Notes: a model not told the origin generated them from the letters alone. A stretch of DNA of 64,000 nucleotides from Molossus alvarezi (GCA_037176705.1 CM073897.1:38777488-38841487); one strand, 5' to 3'; positions 34,985 through 46,278 are shown, numbered from the stretch's first letter. Program-made: numbers and translations.

Positions 34985-35790
34985 TGACCATCTATTTTGA
35001 ATGATAGCCTTGCTGCGTAGAGTAGTCTTGGATTCAGATCCTTGTTTTCATGACCTTGATTACCTCATGCCATTCCCTTCTGGCCTGTAGTGTTTCTGTT
35101 GAGAAGTCAGCTGAGAGCCTTATGTGGTTTCCTTTGTAGGTAACCTGTTGCTTATCTCTTGCTACCTTTTGAATTTTCTCTTTGTGTTTAATTTTTGGCA
35201 TTTTAATTACTATGTGTCTTGGTGTGGGCCTATTTGTGTACTTCTTACTTGGGGCTCTCTGTGCTTCTTGAACTTGAATGCCTTCTTCCTCACCAAATTA
35301 GGGAAGTTTTCTGTCACTATTTCTTCAAATATATTCTTTAACCCTTGTTCATTTTCTTCTTCTTTGGGGACTCCTATGATGTGAATATTATTACGTTTCC
35401 AGTTGTCCCCCAGTTCTCTGCAGCTGTCTTCCTGTTTTCTAATTGTTTTTTCCTTTTGCTTTTCTGATTGGTTGATTTTATCTACCCTGTCTTCTAATTC
35501 ACTGATCCGATCCTCAGCTTCCTCTACTCTGCTGTTTAGACCTTCCAATGTGTTCTTTGTTTCTGGTATGTCATTCTTCCTTTCTTCTTGGTGGTTTTTA
35601 ATTTCCAACTGTTTGATTTTCAATATTTCTATGTCTTTACTCATGGTGTTCATGTCCTTACACATGCTGTTGAGCTTCCTCAAGATCATGGCTCTGAATT
35701 CTAGTTCTGTTAATTTTCCTAACTGCATTTCATTTATCTTATCTTTGGTAGAAGTCTTTTGTTTTTTTTATTTGGCATTTGTTTCTTTTT
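34985..35790 (-). pseudogene. L1-B ORF1, frameshifted
   Basis: The readable frame (35728-35210) has the coiled coil with NSMCKDMNTMSKDIEILK, then RISELEDRVDKINQSE and the RRM-like NNIHIIGVPKEEENEQG. A frameshift follows near 35290, where VKEEGIQVQEAQR of related copies becomes VRKKAFKFKKHRE. The C-terminal domain continues in another frame to about 34985. Its coiled coil holds one more heptad than L1-A. Confidence 0.88.
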
Positions 35791-36523
35791 TTCACAATTT
35801 TGGCTATCTCAATTTTGGCTGTCAAGTCTTACTTTCCTGGGCAGAGTTGCAAGCCCAGGGATGGTTTAATTATTCTCTAGCTTTTGCCTGGAGGCTATTA
35901 GTGGCAGTACTTGAAGAGCCTTGGTTTCTCAGTTGAATGAAAAACTCCCTCAGGTGTTCAGCTTAAGGGGATTTCCTGAGGGTGGGGAGATGCTGGTTGT
36001 TAATGAGCCTCCATTTGCATTTTAATGGCCACTGGGTGTGGTGGAATCTCTAAGGGAGGGGCCACTGCCTCTCCCCAGAGCCCTGGGAAGGAGTAAGATG
36101 ACCAATGTCCTGCTTGGCTGCAACTCAGCAAAAGCTCTGATGACCCTCCAAATCCCAAGTGTCCACACAGTTCCAGTCCAGTTTGCCCTCCCTCTGCCAG
36201 AGCCCAACGTGAGTGGCTGTGGCTATTTAAGCATCTGTCCTGGCTCTGCGCTGTGGCGCCTCTTGGGGGTGTAACACCGAGGGCGCTGCTTATAGCTAAG
36301 ACCGTTGCTGTGTGTGGACTCCTAGTTCCCCTCTCACACCTCCGCAGTCCTACCAGGACTGAGTCAGTGTCCCTGGTTATAATGTTCTCCAAGCTGCTTT
36401 TCTGTTGCTTTGTTCTGACGATTTGTCTTTATTTTTGTTGTCATTCAAGTTTGGTCCTGGGAGATGGTCTGTGTAGCTTCCATTCACTCTGCCCCCATTT
36501 TGGAATCCCCTAAAATTATTCTT

Positions 36524-37345
36524 TAATTGATAGAGCGACAGACAAATCGGGAAGTTTTGAGCCACACTTCAGCCAATGTGACCTAGTTTACACATATAAC
36601 ACACTGAAGAATGTGTTATTTTTTAAGTAACCATAGAACTTGACAAAAATTGACTTCTGCTGGACTGTAAAACTATTTTAAAGATATTTTTATAGCATAT
36701 AGCTATAATTTTCTCTTATATATATATAGAATATTTTATCTTCATGGTAGAGAAAACTAGAAACCAGTAATGAAAAGTTATGTACAAAATAACTATATGT
36801 TGTGGAAATCAAGGAATAGTTTTCAAAATAACCCATGGTCAAAGAGGAAGTCGTAATGAAAAAATATTCTGAATTAGGTAATTATTAAACATGACATCGA
36901 CATTTATATCCTTGTAGACTTATAGACTACAGCCAAAGCCATGAGTGAAATAAATTATTGGCATTCACTCTAAATACACAGAGTAGAAAGGAAAGTTAAA
37001 AATAAATGATTTTAGCACCTGTTTTCAGAAATTAGAAAAAGAAATACCATTCTTGCATATATTCCCAACAAAAATTTGTACACATGTTCATCAAAAGACT
37101 TAACCAGGAGTGTTTATAACATTTTGTAATAACCAAAAACTGGAAATAACTCCTGTCCATCAAAAGTAGAATGACTAAATAAATTGTAATGTATTTCTCT
37201 AGTAAGGTACTAGACAACAGTGAGAATAAACAAGCTATTGCTACATATAGCAACATGAATGAATTTCTTATACTTAATGTGAAGTAAAAGAATCTGGACA
37301 CAAAAGAGTTTATACTATATGATTTTATTATAGTAATGATAATAA
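36524..37345 (+). repeat. old L1 ORF2, right part of the copy split by L1-B
   Basis: 'ttaattgatagagcgacagac', 'acacactgaagaatgtgtta' and 'acccatggtcaaagaggaag' continue the endonuclease region of the plus-strand L1. Near 37020 the copy jumps to the ORF2 3' end ('aaccaaaaactggaaataac', 'gtgaagtaaaagaatctgga'). Confidence 0.8.
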
Positions 37346-37372
37346 CTACTTCTTATAGTTATATAGTGCACA

Positions 37373-37665
37373 TATTAAGAAGTCATGATCTCATTTATTT
37401 ATGGAATATCATGAATAAAATAAGCTATTGATCAAAATAGATCCAGAGTCATGGAAGTAAGGAACAGACTGACAAACCTCAGAGGGATGGGGTGTGAGGG
37501 AACTGGAAAGAGATAGAGCAAAGAACTCATATGCATAGATACACAGCTAATGAACACAGACCTTAGTTTGGGGAAAGCAGGAGAGGGGTGGGAGCAGGGA
37601 AGAGGGGTCAGTGGGGGAAAAAAGAGGGACATCTGTAATATTTTCAACAATATAAAAAAATCAGT
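37373..37665 (+). repeat. L1/HAL1-type 3' end
   Basis: 'agagtcatggaagtaaggaac', 'agaactcatatgcatagata' and 'ggggaaaaaagagggacatct' match the 3'UTR of the young L1s and HAL1 here, in sense orientation and 5'-truncated. Confidence 0.85.
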
Positions 37666-37891
37666 AAAAAATGTTTTAGAATACTCAAAATCAGATTGTT
37701 TTAGCTGTAAGAAATGTCCTTCCTTCTTTCCTTAGACATTTTTCTTTTTGTCTATAATGCAGACATAACTGCAGTATCTTTAGCAGCCATACTGTGACCT
37801 TGAGGATAGAATCCATTTGGAAAAGATGGCAGAGCAGAAGGAGAGAAGTCTGGTTCCTTGATAACTCTATAGACTCAAGGAAGGAGTTTTT

Positions 37892-37993
37892 TTAAAAATT
37901 TTTTTTATGTGGTACTTACCCCTAGCAGGAACCAAACCTGGGACTCTCTGGTCCGCAGACCAACGCTCAACCGCTGAGCCAAACTGGCCAGGG
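37892..37993 (-). mobile_element. retroposed Ves tRNA-like head only
   Basis: Only the tRNA-like head (about 80 nt, with A and B boxes) is present, followed directly by an A-rich tail. The Ves body, CT block and terminal phrase are missing. A 16-bp perfect duplication caaggaaggagttttt flanks it (37876-37891 and 37994-38009), so it is an independent insertion and not a later deletion of flanks. Confidence 0.9.
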
Positions 37994-38109
37994 CAAGGAA
38001 GGAGTTTTTATGTCTTGGTGGATTAGTGGCTAGGCACCTTTTTCGATGGGCTGGAATTTTGACACCAATATCAAGTATTCTCTTAAATGGTCAAAGTATT
38101 TCATAGGTT

Positions 38110-38310
38110 ACAAAGTACTGCCATGTGTAATGTTCAGCTCAAATAACTCTGACAATAAATCTGTTTGGTAGATATAATTGATCTCATTTTGTAGATGAGG
38201 AAAGAAAGTGATACTACTGAATTTATCTGAAGAAACATAGCAGAGCCAGAACTTGAATTCTAGGTTTCTGATTTCATGTTCACTATTCTGTCTAGTATAT
38301 CAATCTGCAG
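38110..38310 (-). repeat. MIR SINE (antisense)
   Basis: 'tctcattttgtagatgaggaa', 'agcagagccagaacttgaatt' and 'ctaggtttctgatttcatgt' are in reverse-complement MIR order. Confidence 0.85.
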
Positions 38311-38752
38311 GAACCTAAGAATTCTGGGAGAAGTTCAGGTCCATTCTTAAAGTCAATATAGTATTTGTCATTCCTATGCATCCAAAGAAGAATGGGCCGA
38401 TCAGTGTTGGGCTATGCGTTTTGATATCTGAGATATGATGTAATCACATCTAGGTCAATAGGACTGGAATATGGGCTAGACCCAGAACCAGGATAAGTTT
38501 AAGAGAGCCTGGGTAATTTTTTCTCATGATGGTTTTGGTGCCAACACTGTTATAAATATGCAGAAGTCAAGAAAGATCATGGTGTAGACAAAAGACATAT
38601 TTCCTAACACTAAAATGCTTTGAGTGGGTAAGATTGCTCACAAATGAATGTGGTTTCCAATTACATTGGAATTGAATTATATTTGTCATACATTCACTGA
38701 GTAGCTACAATTTTATTTAGAAGTTACCTGTTTATTTATCACTATGTTCTTA

Positions 38753-38964
38753 TTTAAAAACAATTTTCTTCTTTATTGATTAAGAGAGAGAGGCAGGGAG
38801 AGAGAGACAGAAACAGATGAGAGAGAACATCGATTGGCCACCTCCTGTATGCCCCCCTCTAGTGATTGGACCCATAATCTGAGCATGTGCCCTGACCTAG
38901 AATCAAACTAATGACCTCCTGGTACATGGGTCGATGCTCAATCACTGAGCCATGCTGGCTGGGC
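38753..38964 (-). mobile_element. Ves SINE
   Basis: This is a complete minus-strand copy with a perfect 16-bp duplication tatcactatgttctta (38737-38752 and 38965-38980). Confidence 0.95.
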
Positions 38965-38984
38965 TATCACTATGTTCTTAAAAC

Positions 38985-39400
38985 ATTCAATTCTCAGTTT
39001 CTTTATGTATAAAAAGGGGATACTGCCCAGTTGGTGTGGCTCAGTGAATTGAGCATTGTCCCAGGGACTGGGAGGTCCCAGTTCAATTTCAGGTCAAGGC
39101 ACATGCCTGGGTGTGGTCTTGATCCCTAGTATGGGGCATGCAGGAAGCAGCAGATTAATATTCTCTCTTATATTGATGTTTCTCTCTCTCTCCTTCCTTT
39201 TTCTCTCTAAAAAAATCAATACAAACATATTTAAAAAATTTTTAAATGAAGATAGTAATAGTACTTACCTCATGAGGATATTGTGAATATTAAATGTCTG
39301 TAGATATAAAGCTCTTTATTAAGTGCTAGAATATAGTAGGAGCTCAAAAATAATGTTACCATTATTGCTATTATTATCTGTAAAGTAAACATAATATTCA
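38985..39400 (+). repeat. MIR SINE split by Ves
   Basis: 'ctcagtttctttatgtataa' (38993 on) continues after the Ves at 39243 with 'aaatgaagatagtaatagtac', 'ttacctcatgaggatattgtg' and 'aagtgctagaatatagtagg'. Together they give the MIR 3' half. Confidence 0.85.
39024..39242 (+). mobile_element. Ves SINE inside MIR
   Basis: This is an older plus-strand copy (head 'cagttggtgtggctcagtg', tail after 'tctctctaaaaaaatcaata'). The duplication is short and imperfect (aaaaggggata / aaatgaagata). The MIR on both sides confirms the boundaries. Confidence 0.88.
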
Positions 39401-39535
39401 CCTAAAAGAGTTTTTTTCAAAGTTTCAATGAAACAATTTTTATGAGGCAACTAGCGGAGGTTCACATCCCTTCTAATTGAATTGGGGCAGGGGGAGGACT
39501 TATCAAGCAAGTCTTTAATAAGAATGACCACGGGG

Positions 39536-39796
39536 CCCAGCCAGTGTGGCTCAGTAGACTGAGCATCCTCCCATGGACTCAGAGGTCCTGGTCAGGGCAC
39601 ATGCTTAAATTTCAGGCTTGATCTCCAGTAGGGGTCATGTAGGAGGCAGCCGATCAATGTTTCTCTCTCACATTGGTGTTTCTCTCTCTCTTTCTCTCTC
39701 TTCCCTCCCCGCTTTGTACTCTATCTGAAGATAGGTGGAAAGATATTCTTGGGTGAGGATTAAAAAAAAAAAAATTAAAAATTAAAAAAAAAAAAT
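39536..39796 (+). mobile_element. Ves SINE
   Basis: This is a complete plus-strand copy with CT block, 'cttgggtgaggatt' and a long A-rich tail. A 14-bp duplication flanks it (39522-39535 gaatgaccacgggg; 39797-39810 with two C-to-T-type changes). Confidence 0.94.
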
Positions 39797-40039
39797 GAAT
39801 AACCATGGGGAAGGGTTGGCTGAGGTAGAGAGGAGGAAGGGATCTTTAAAGAAAAAGTTGAGGAACCCAGAACCCAAGAAATTGCACAGAAGTCAAAGAC
39901 ATATTTAATAGAAAAGAATTATTTATTGTATATAATAGTACTTATCTCACGAGGATAAAAATCAAGCAAAAGTAGAAAGTGGGGAGAGTGTTTGAGGGTT
40001 TCTGAGTAACCTAGTTTGTATTTTCTTCGTGGTCTTTTG

Positions 40040-40195
40040 GGGAATTAGTTTCCCTGCAGACTGTAAGCCCCATGACAGCAGGGGTATTCATCAGGTTTTG
40101 TTCACCGATATGCCCCACATGTACAGAACAGTGCTGCAATGTGGTAGGTATTCAACAAATATGTATTGAATGAATTGAATGAATAAATGAATGGG
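40040..40195 (+). repeat. L2 3'-terminal fragment
   Basis: 'taagccccatgacagcaggg', 'acagaacagtgctgcaatgtg' and 'attcaacaaatatgtattgaa' form a clear L2 3' end followed by AATG repeats. Confidence 0.8.
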
Positions 40196-40439
40196 TATCA
40201 TGAAGGGCCTTGACCTCAAGAAGAGAAATAGCAACTGGATTCAGTGGTCAGCCTAAAGGAGTTTCTGGGCAAGGACCTCATAATCTGAGTTTTACTTCAG
40301 GTGGAATCATTCTGCAGTGGCAGGAGAAAGACACAAGTGAGGAAGAGAAAAATAAGGGTTAACGTGAGGGCAGAAGCAACAAGGAAAAGACGGGAGGAAA
40401 ATGTCAGAGAGAGGCAGTTGAAAACCAGTATGAAGACAT

Positions 40440-41010
40440 TAAATTGTGGCTAGTATGCAGCGCGAATTGGAAGAGATTACCTAAAACTCTAAATTTCTTT
40501 CAACATTTGACATTCACAAGTCCTTTTCTCACAGTCTGCTTTTTCCATCAATACCTTCTGCAGTTGATTAAATACAGGACAGAAAACAGAATACATCACC
40601 TTGACATTTTTCTGAGTCGAGTTTCTTGTCATAGGATGAATGTTGCCATTTGTTATTAAAACACTCCTGCCTACACCTTCTATCAGTGAAAAAACTTTTT
40701 TTCCCTACCAGCCCATTGGGGGTTTACTTTGTCCTTCACAATACAATCTGCAAATTAGCTGTGATCCCATAATTTATCTCTGTGATGTTCTTCTCATTTT
40801 ATTTATAATCCAGAGGCAATTAAAATCACTTTTATACAACATTGTCCTGATGACAGATGTGTGGCTGCCACTCCGACACATGACGGCTGACATAAATCAC
40901 TTGACGATCAAAGTGTCTGTTGACTTGCTAGTCTCTAGTTACAGCAGATGCCACCCAGATGGAGTGACAGGGACATTCTTCACGGGAGCCTCATTTTAGC
41001 TAACTGCTTT
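40440..41010. other. repeat-poor block, candidate conserved noncoding element
   Basis: About 570 bp show no recognisable repeat, in a window where most sequence is transposon-derived. The composition is mixed, with homeodomain-type TAAT/ATTA cores ('cccataatttatctctgtga', 'attaaaatcacttttataca') and a palindromic-looking 'gacggctgacataaatcac'. A 119-codon frame (40640-40999) overlaps but has no recognised domain. The regulatory role is inference only. Confidence 0.35.
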
Positions 41011-41079
41011 ACTCTGCTCCAACTCTGGAATCTTGACAGCGTGGCTAGTTTGTGACAGCTTGCAAATTCTTTGTGTGGC

Positions 41080-41460
41080 TTTCACAAGCTACCAAGGGTC
41101 AATCTATCCCCTATTCCCAACTCTAGATTTCCAGTGGTGTCCTAGTAGGACATATGAGGGGCTTTACAATCTGGACCCAATCTATCACTCTGGCCTTGAC
41201 ACCAGCCATGCATCTTCCATTCCTCCACCTATCTTCCCCAATCCACTGAAACTTATGCTCTATACCCATTAGACTACTGTTACTCCCCGAACATGATAAT
41301 CTCTTTCTTGACCATGTTACTTAGGTGTGAGGTTTCACAATCTTGTAAGGATTTCCGCCCTGCATTCTTCACCCAGTATAATCCTATTCTTTGTGACGAT
41401 TCAGTTTAGTTGTTCTGGTCTCTGTGAAACATTTACCTCCTACTTCCCCTACACTGGTTC
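41080..41460 (+). repeat. L2 LINE fragment
   Basis: 'ggggctttacaatctggaccc', 'aatctatcactctggccttg' and 'gcattcttcacccagtataat' follow L2 3' region order. Confidence 0.65.
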
Positions 41461-41712
41461 CTTCTAAATCTGTCCTTCCAAAGCAAAGCAATTTATTTTT
41501 TATCAGGTTCATTGAATGATTAGGTCATATTCATTCATTCATGGGGTTACAATGATCATCCCATTCTTTACTCCTAATTTCTATCCAACATGGGAAGTTA
41601 CTCTGGTGAATTTGTCTGCTTAGTTATGCTCAAATTTTTGAAGATTATATATATCCTGTTTACATAGATGTTTAAACTTATATGTCATAATATACTAAAA
41701 TCTATTTTTCTT

Positions 41713-41919
41713 AAAAAAATTTTTATTGACTTTAGAGAGAGAGAAAGAGAGAGGGATAGAAATATCAATGAGAGAGAACATTAATCGGTCCCCTCTTGCA
41801 TGCCTCCCCCCCACTGGGGATTTGGCCCACAACCTGGGCATGTGTCCTGACTGGGAATAAAACCGGCGACCTCTTGGTGCATGGGTTGACGCTCAACCAC
41901 TGAGCCACACTGGCCAGGC
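41713..41919 (-). mobile_element. Ves SINE
   Basis: This is a complete minus-strand copy (head, on the plus strand, 'ctgagccacactggccagg'). The duplication lies in T-rich flanks and is not secure. Confidence 0.9.
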
Positions 41920-42239
41920 TTCTTTTTATTTTCACTGTACAATTAGGTTTTAATATCTATGCTTGTTGTGGTATGCACATAGTTCATTGCTTTACAAAGA
42001 AATATGGAGAAATACAGATAAAACATTAGCATTTCTCTGATTACTAGTATGTTTTGGCATTTCTTCTTATACATAAAGTCATTTAAGTTTCTCCTCAGAT
42101 GACTATTAACTACCTACATCATGTTTCATTTCCTATTAAGTTTCCTGCCTTATTCTGCCATGTTGAAATTTATTATATATTCAAGACATCAATCTATGGT
42201 TAACTTTAGATGCTGCAAATATATATTTTTTGGCCCAAC

Positions 42240-42554
42240 TACTCTATCAAATTCTAAGTGACTCTGTGTTAAAATCTCCAACTACAATTTTATCTTATCT
42301 TTTCTTATTTCTGTCAGTAGTTTTTTTAATATAAATTAAAATAATAGTGTTAAATTTATATAAAAAGTGATTACTAGCAACTTATTGCTCATTTTATTGG
42401 TCTGTGACATCTCTTTTTTTGACTTTAATGTTTTCGACCTCAAATTATACTTTGCCTGATATGAATTTATTACCATGACATTTAGTTTAGATAATCTGCA
42501 TTTTGTATATTTTTGGATTGTTCTGTTTTCTAGCTTTGTATCTTACTCTGTTTT
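42240..42554 (-). repeat. old L1 ORF2 (endonuclease region), left part
   Basis: 'tgttaaaatctccaactacaa' and 'gactttaatgttttcgacct' are antisense endonuclease-region phrases of an old L1. The copy resumes at 44879 after L1-C. Confidence 0.75.
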
Positions 42555-42569
42555 AAAATGATCTTACGC

Positions 42570-42655
42570 AGATACAGTTACCCGCAGGACCTGCAGGGTG
42601 CAGGAGCACCAGAGAGGTCTGTGTGACCCAGCTGTGCACAACATAGGCGTAGAGG
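42570..42655 (+). other. 5' extension of L1-C
   Basis: About 86 bp lie between the target duplication and the normal L1 5' end (gtgaaaatggaggtggag, equivalent to the ccaaaatggcggc start of L1-D). They contain 'cccgcaggacctgcagggtg' and match no L1 region that I can see. Upstream transduction or a template switch are the likely origins. Confidence 0.65.
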
Positions 42656-43453
42656 ATGTGAAAATGGAGGTGGAGTGAATGGCAGCTACACAGACGATCT
42701 CCCAGGACCAAACAGGAATTACAACTAAAATAAAGACAAATCCTCAGAAAAAAGCAATGGAAAGCAGCAGGACAAGACCATATAACCAGGGACACTAGAA
42801 GGATCTGCGGAGGCACAAGAGTGTGGCGGGTTGGGAGCCCACAGAAAGCAGCAATCTGAGCTGTGAGCAGCGCCGTTGGGGAATAAAGACCAAGCCCTCT
42901 CCACAGCCCAGAGAGCCAGGACAGAGCACTAAAATAGCCACAGCTACTCACCTGGGGGCTATGGCAGAGGGCAGGCAGACTGACCTGGAACTCTGTGGGA
43001 ACACCTGGGATTTGGAGGGCACTCTGAGTTTTGCTGAGTTGTGGCCACAAAGAATGATGGCCAGTGTGCTACTTCTCCGAGCTGTGGGGAAAAGCACTAG
43101 CCCCCACCCCCCTCAGAGATTCAGCCTTTCCCAGGTGAGGCAAAGAAATGCAAATTGAGGCTCATTAACAACCAGCATCTATCCCACACTCTGGAAATCC
43201 TTTTATGCAGAACACCAGGGTTACATTCCAAGGCACTGAGTAAGTGAGACTTCTAGCCTCCAGGATAAAGCCAGAGGATAACTGAACCTTTCCTGGGCTT
43301 GCAAATCTACCCAGGAAAGCAAGACTTGACAGTGGTGTTTAAAGTGGGCCCACACAGGCTCATCCAAACCCAGTATAGGGAGCCACAAACAGCAGGACAC
43401 CAACACCCACAGGGAAAATTTGGCAGGCTCCAAAACCCACTGTGATAGCCCAA

Positions 43454-44217
43454 ATGGCGAAACAAAGAAACAAATCCCACATGAAAGAACAAGAGAACTC
43501 TATCAAAGATGAGATAAATAAAATGCAGTTAAGCAAATTATCAGAGGTAGAGTTCAGAGCCATGATCTTGAGGAAGCTCAACAGCATGAGTAAGGACATC
43601 AACACCATGAGTAAGGATATAGAAACACTGAAAACCAACCAAGTGAAAATGAAGAATGACATAGCAGAAATAAAGAACACATTGGAAGGACTAACCAACA
43701 GAGTAGAGGAAGCTGAGGACCGGATCAGTGAATTTCAAGACAGGGTAGAAAAAATAAACCAATCAGAAAACCAAAAGGAAAAAAAACAATTCAAAAACAG
43801 GAAGACAGCTTAAGAGAACTGTGGGACAACTGGAAACATAATAATATTCACATCATAGGAGTCACCAAAGAAGAAGAAAATGGGCAAGGGTTAGTGAATA
43901 TATGTGAAGAAATAGTGACAGAAAACTTCCCTAATTTGGTGAAGGAAGAAGGCATTCAAGTTCAAGAAGCACAGAGAGCCCCAAGTAAGAAGAACCCAAA
44001 TAGGCCCACACCAAGACACATAGTAATTAAAATGCCAAAAATTAAACACAAAGAGAAAATTCAAAAGGTAGCAAGATATAAGCAACAGGTTACCTACCAA
44101 GGAAACCCCATACAGCTCTCAGCTGACTTCTCAACAGAAACACTAAAGGTCACAAGAGAGTGACATGAAGTAATGAAGGTCATGAAAAACAAGGATCTGA
44201 ATCCAAGAGTACTCTAT
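43454..44217 (+). pseudogene. L1-C ORF1, frameshifted and fused to ORF2 tail
   Basis: The first frame runs MAKQRNKSHMKEQENS, then the coiled coil with NSMSKDINTMSKDIETLK and RISEFQDRVEKINQSE, and slips at an A-run near 43790. The second frame has NNIHIIGV, EEIVTENFPNLVKEEGIQ and RPTPRHIVIKMPKI, and stops after LSADFSTETLKVTRE. At about 44217 the sequence passes directly into the ORF2 C-terminal region ([20 protein letters not shown] at 44225 on). One heptad is missing in the coiled coil relative to L1-A, B and D (LKTNQVKMKNDIAEIKN). Confidence 0.88.
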
Positions 44218-44878
44218 GCAATGGGAATGCAGACTGGTGCAGCCACTATGGAAAACAATATGGTGTTACCTCAAAAAATTAAAAATTGAACTTCCATTTG
44301 ACCCAGTGTTCCCACTTCTAGGAATATACCCTAAGAAGCCTGAAACACCAATCAGAAAGAATATATGTACCTCCATGTTCATAGCAGCACTATTTACAAT
44401 ATCTAAGATCTGGAAACAGCCCAAATGTCCATCAGCAGACGAATGAATAAATAAGCAGTGGTACATATACACAATGGAGTACTATGCAGCTGTAAGAAAG
44501 AAAGATCTCTTATCCTGTGAGATGACATGGAGGGACCTGGAAAGTATTATCCTAAGGGAAACAAGCCAAACAGAGAAAGACAAGTATCATATGATCTCAC
44601 TTATTTGTGGACTATAATGAACATAACAGTCTGAAGAACAGGGTAGTCCCAGAGACATGGAAGTGGGGTACAGACTGATAATCTCCAGAAGAAGGGGTGG
44701 TGGGGGAGAGATAAACCACAGAACTTATATGCATGTATACATGAACAATGGACATGGACAACAAAGCTGGGAACAGGGCAGGGAGGAAGCGGGATGGGAG
44801 AACCAATGGGGGAAAAAGGAGAAACATCTGTATCAAAAATAAATAAATTTAAAAAAATAAAATAAAATAATCTTATGC

Positions 44879-45160
44879 TGTTAATATATTTCTGGATTTT
44901 GCATGTTTACCCAATCAGAGAGTCTCTGCTATTCGATGTAAGTTTAACTCATATCACTGTAATTAGTATAAAATTTTAAACTGTTTTTTTTTTTTTTTAT
45001 TCTGTGTAATTCTCAGTTGTGATTTAAAAAGTTTTCCCTTTATTATGTTTTCCTTTCCTTCTGAGACTAATTTTGAAATATTGATTTGTCTCTGTTATTT
45101 CTCATGCCCTCTGGGAGAGTTCTTCATCTTGATATTCAAGCCCAGTAATTAATTTTTATC
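44879..45160 (-). repeat. old L1 ORF2, right part of the copy split by L1-C
   Basis: 'acccaatcagagagtctctgc' and 'atcactgtaattagtataa' continue the antisense L1 endonuclease region interrupted at 42554. The outer limit is uncertain. Confidence 0.65.
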
Positions 45161-45536
45161 TGTATCCATTCAACTATTCAATCCATCCTTTTAACTCTAT
45201 TTCAACTACTACAGTTCTCCTAATGCTCATTGTTCTTGTTCTGCTCTTGTCCCTCAGTATCTTCCTTTATATACATGAAAATATTTATTATGCTTTCTTT
45301 GAATCATTTTGATTGGCTCATTAGTAGGTGGTTTCAATAATGTAGGAAGTTCAGTTTTTTAAAAATAATGTTTGTATTCTGTAAATGTTTAATGACCTAT
45401 TTTTGTGAGTGAATGTTTTGCTGAAGATATCAGCTACTTTGATAGGTAATTTATATCTGCAAAGAGGAATGAAATAATATGGAACCCAACCTGCTTTTGC
45501 TCTAGACTGTTATTGCTCTCAACCTGTCCTTCCTAA

Positions 45537-45540
<4 letters not shown>
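45161..45540. other. unassigned AT-rich DNA, possibly more old L1
   Basis: Some phrases could be antisense L1 ORF1, but the match is too weak to call. Confidence 0.3.

Positions 45541-45582
<42 letters not shown>
45541..45582. repeat. (AC)21 microsatellite
   Basis: This is an uninterrupted AC dinucleotide run, capable of length polymorphism and Z-DNA formation. Confidence 0.97.
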
Positions 45583-45584
<2 letters not shown>

Positions 45585-45589
45585 CAAAA

Positions 45590-46275
45590 CAATCTAGACA
45601 TTCTGTCTGCCAGGAATGTTCATAGATTTTAGGTTCATATCAGGGATCCACTAACTTCCTCATCATATCTATGGCATCTCTAATTTAGGATTCAGGAAAG
45701 GAAGTCAGAATTTTATTCCAGTTCACCCCAAGGTATGAACCAATCAGAAATAAAATATCACCAAATATATAGCTGTCTTTTTTATTATATATCCTGAAGG
45801 CCAGAAACTATATCAGCACTCATACATGAACACAATGTAATCACTCAATAGGCTATATGATGAAGGAATTAAGTGTAACACCTTAAAAAATTCCAATCCT
45901 TAGGGAATACAAAAACAAGTAAATGCAATGTTGATTAATTGTAATATGTCAGAAAGACGGATTTGATGAGTGCCTGTTATCTTTTCAAAACTGGTTGTTC
46001 GAAATCCTTCTAAATCCTAAAATAAATAAATTATTTTTCTTTGTTTGGTTTGGTGAAATAGTCATGGTTGACTCTTACATTAAAGATTTTCAAGGGTTCA
46101 AAGCATGATTATGAAAACATTTCTGGTTATCTCTACCTATCGCACAAATAAAAACTCAAATAAAAATTTGGTTTAAACTTCGGAAGCCTATTTGCTATAC
46201 TTGTATGTAGTTGTGCCTTCATGGCTACTATTGCCTCTCTCTCCACCCTCCTCCCTCTGTCTACAGCATTGTTAC
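45590..46275. other. unassigned DNA
   Basis: No gene or repeat was recognised. Confidence 0.4.
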
Positions 46276-46278
46276 ATA

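Larger units (their letters stand above)
31390..36510 (-). mobile_element. LINE-1 copy L1-B, complete ends, internal deletion
   Basis: The minus strand starts at 36510 with the intact L1 5' end (ggggattccaaaatggggg) and runs through 5'UTR, ORF1, ORF2 and 3'UTR to 31390. A 13-bp duplication taaaatYattctt flanks it (31377-31389 and 36511-36523) at a TTCTTT/AA nick. Compared with L1-A, about 0.9 kb of ORF2 is missing at 33721. A Ves occupies 33289-33572. It is inserted in the opposite sense into an old plus-strand L1. Confidence 0.94.
42570..44863 (+). mobile_element. LINE-1 copy L1-C, internally deleted, chimeric 5' end
   Basis: It reads 5' extension (42570-42655), 5'UTR (42656-43453), ORF1, then a jump at about 44217 to the last part of ORF2 and the 3'UTR, ending in a TAAAA-type tail. 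A 15-bp duplication flanks it (42555-42569 aaaatgatcttacgc; 44864-44878 with two changes). It is inserted into an old minus-strand L1 and is the only young L1 here on the plus strand. Confidence 0.92.

Noticed and set aside
40640..40999. 119-codon open frame as a small protein gene
   Set aside because: No known domain, no promoter or splice context, and the residues are as expected from AT-rich DNA. The DNA block is reported only as a candidate noncoding element.
42060..45160. L1-C as part of the surrounding old L1
   Set aside because: Orientation is opposite, the divergence is lower, and a 15-bp target duplication separates it from the older copy.
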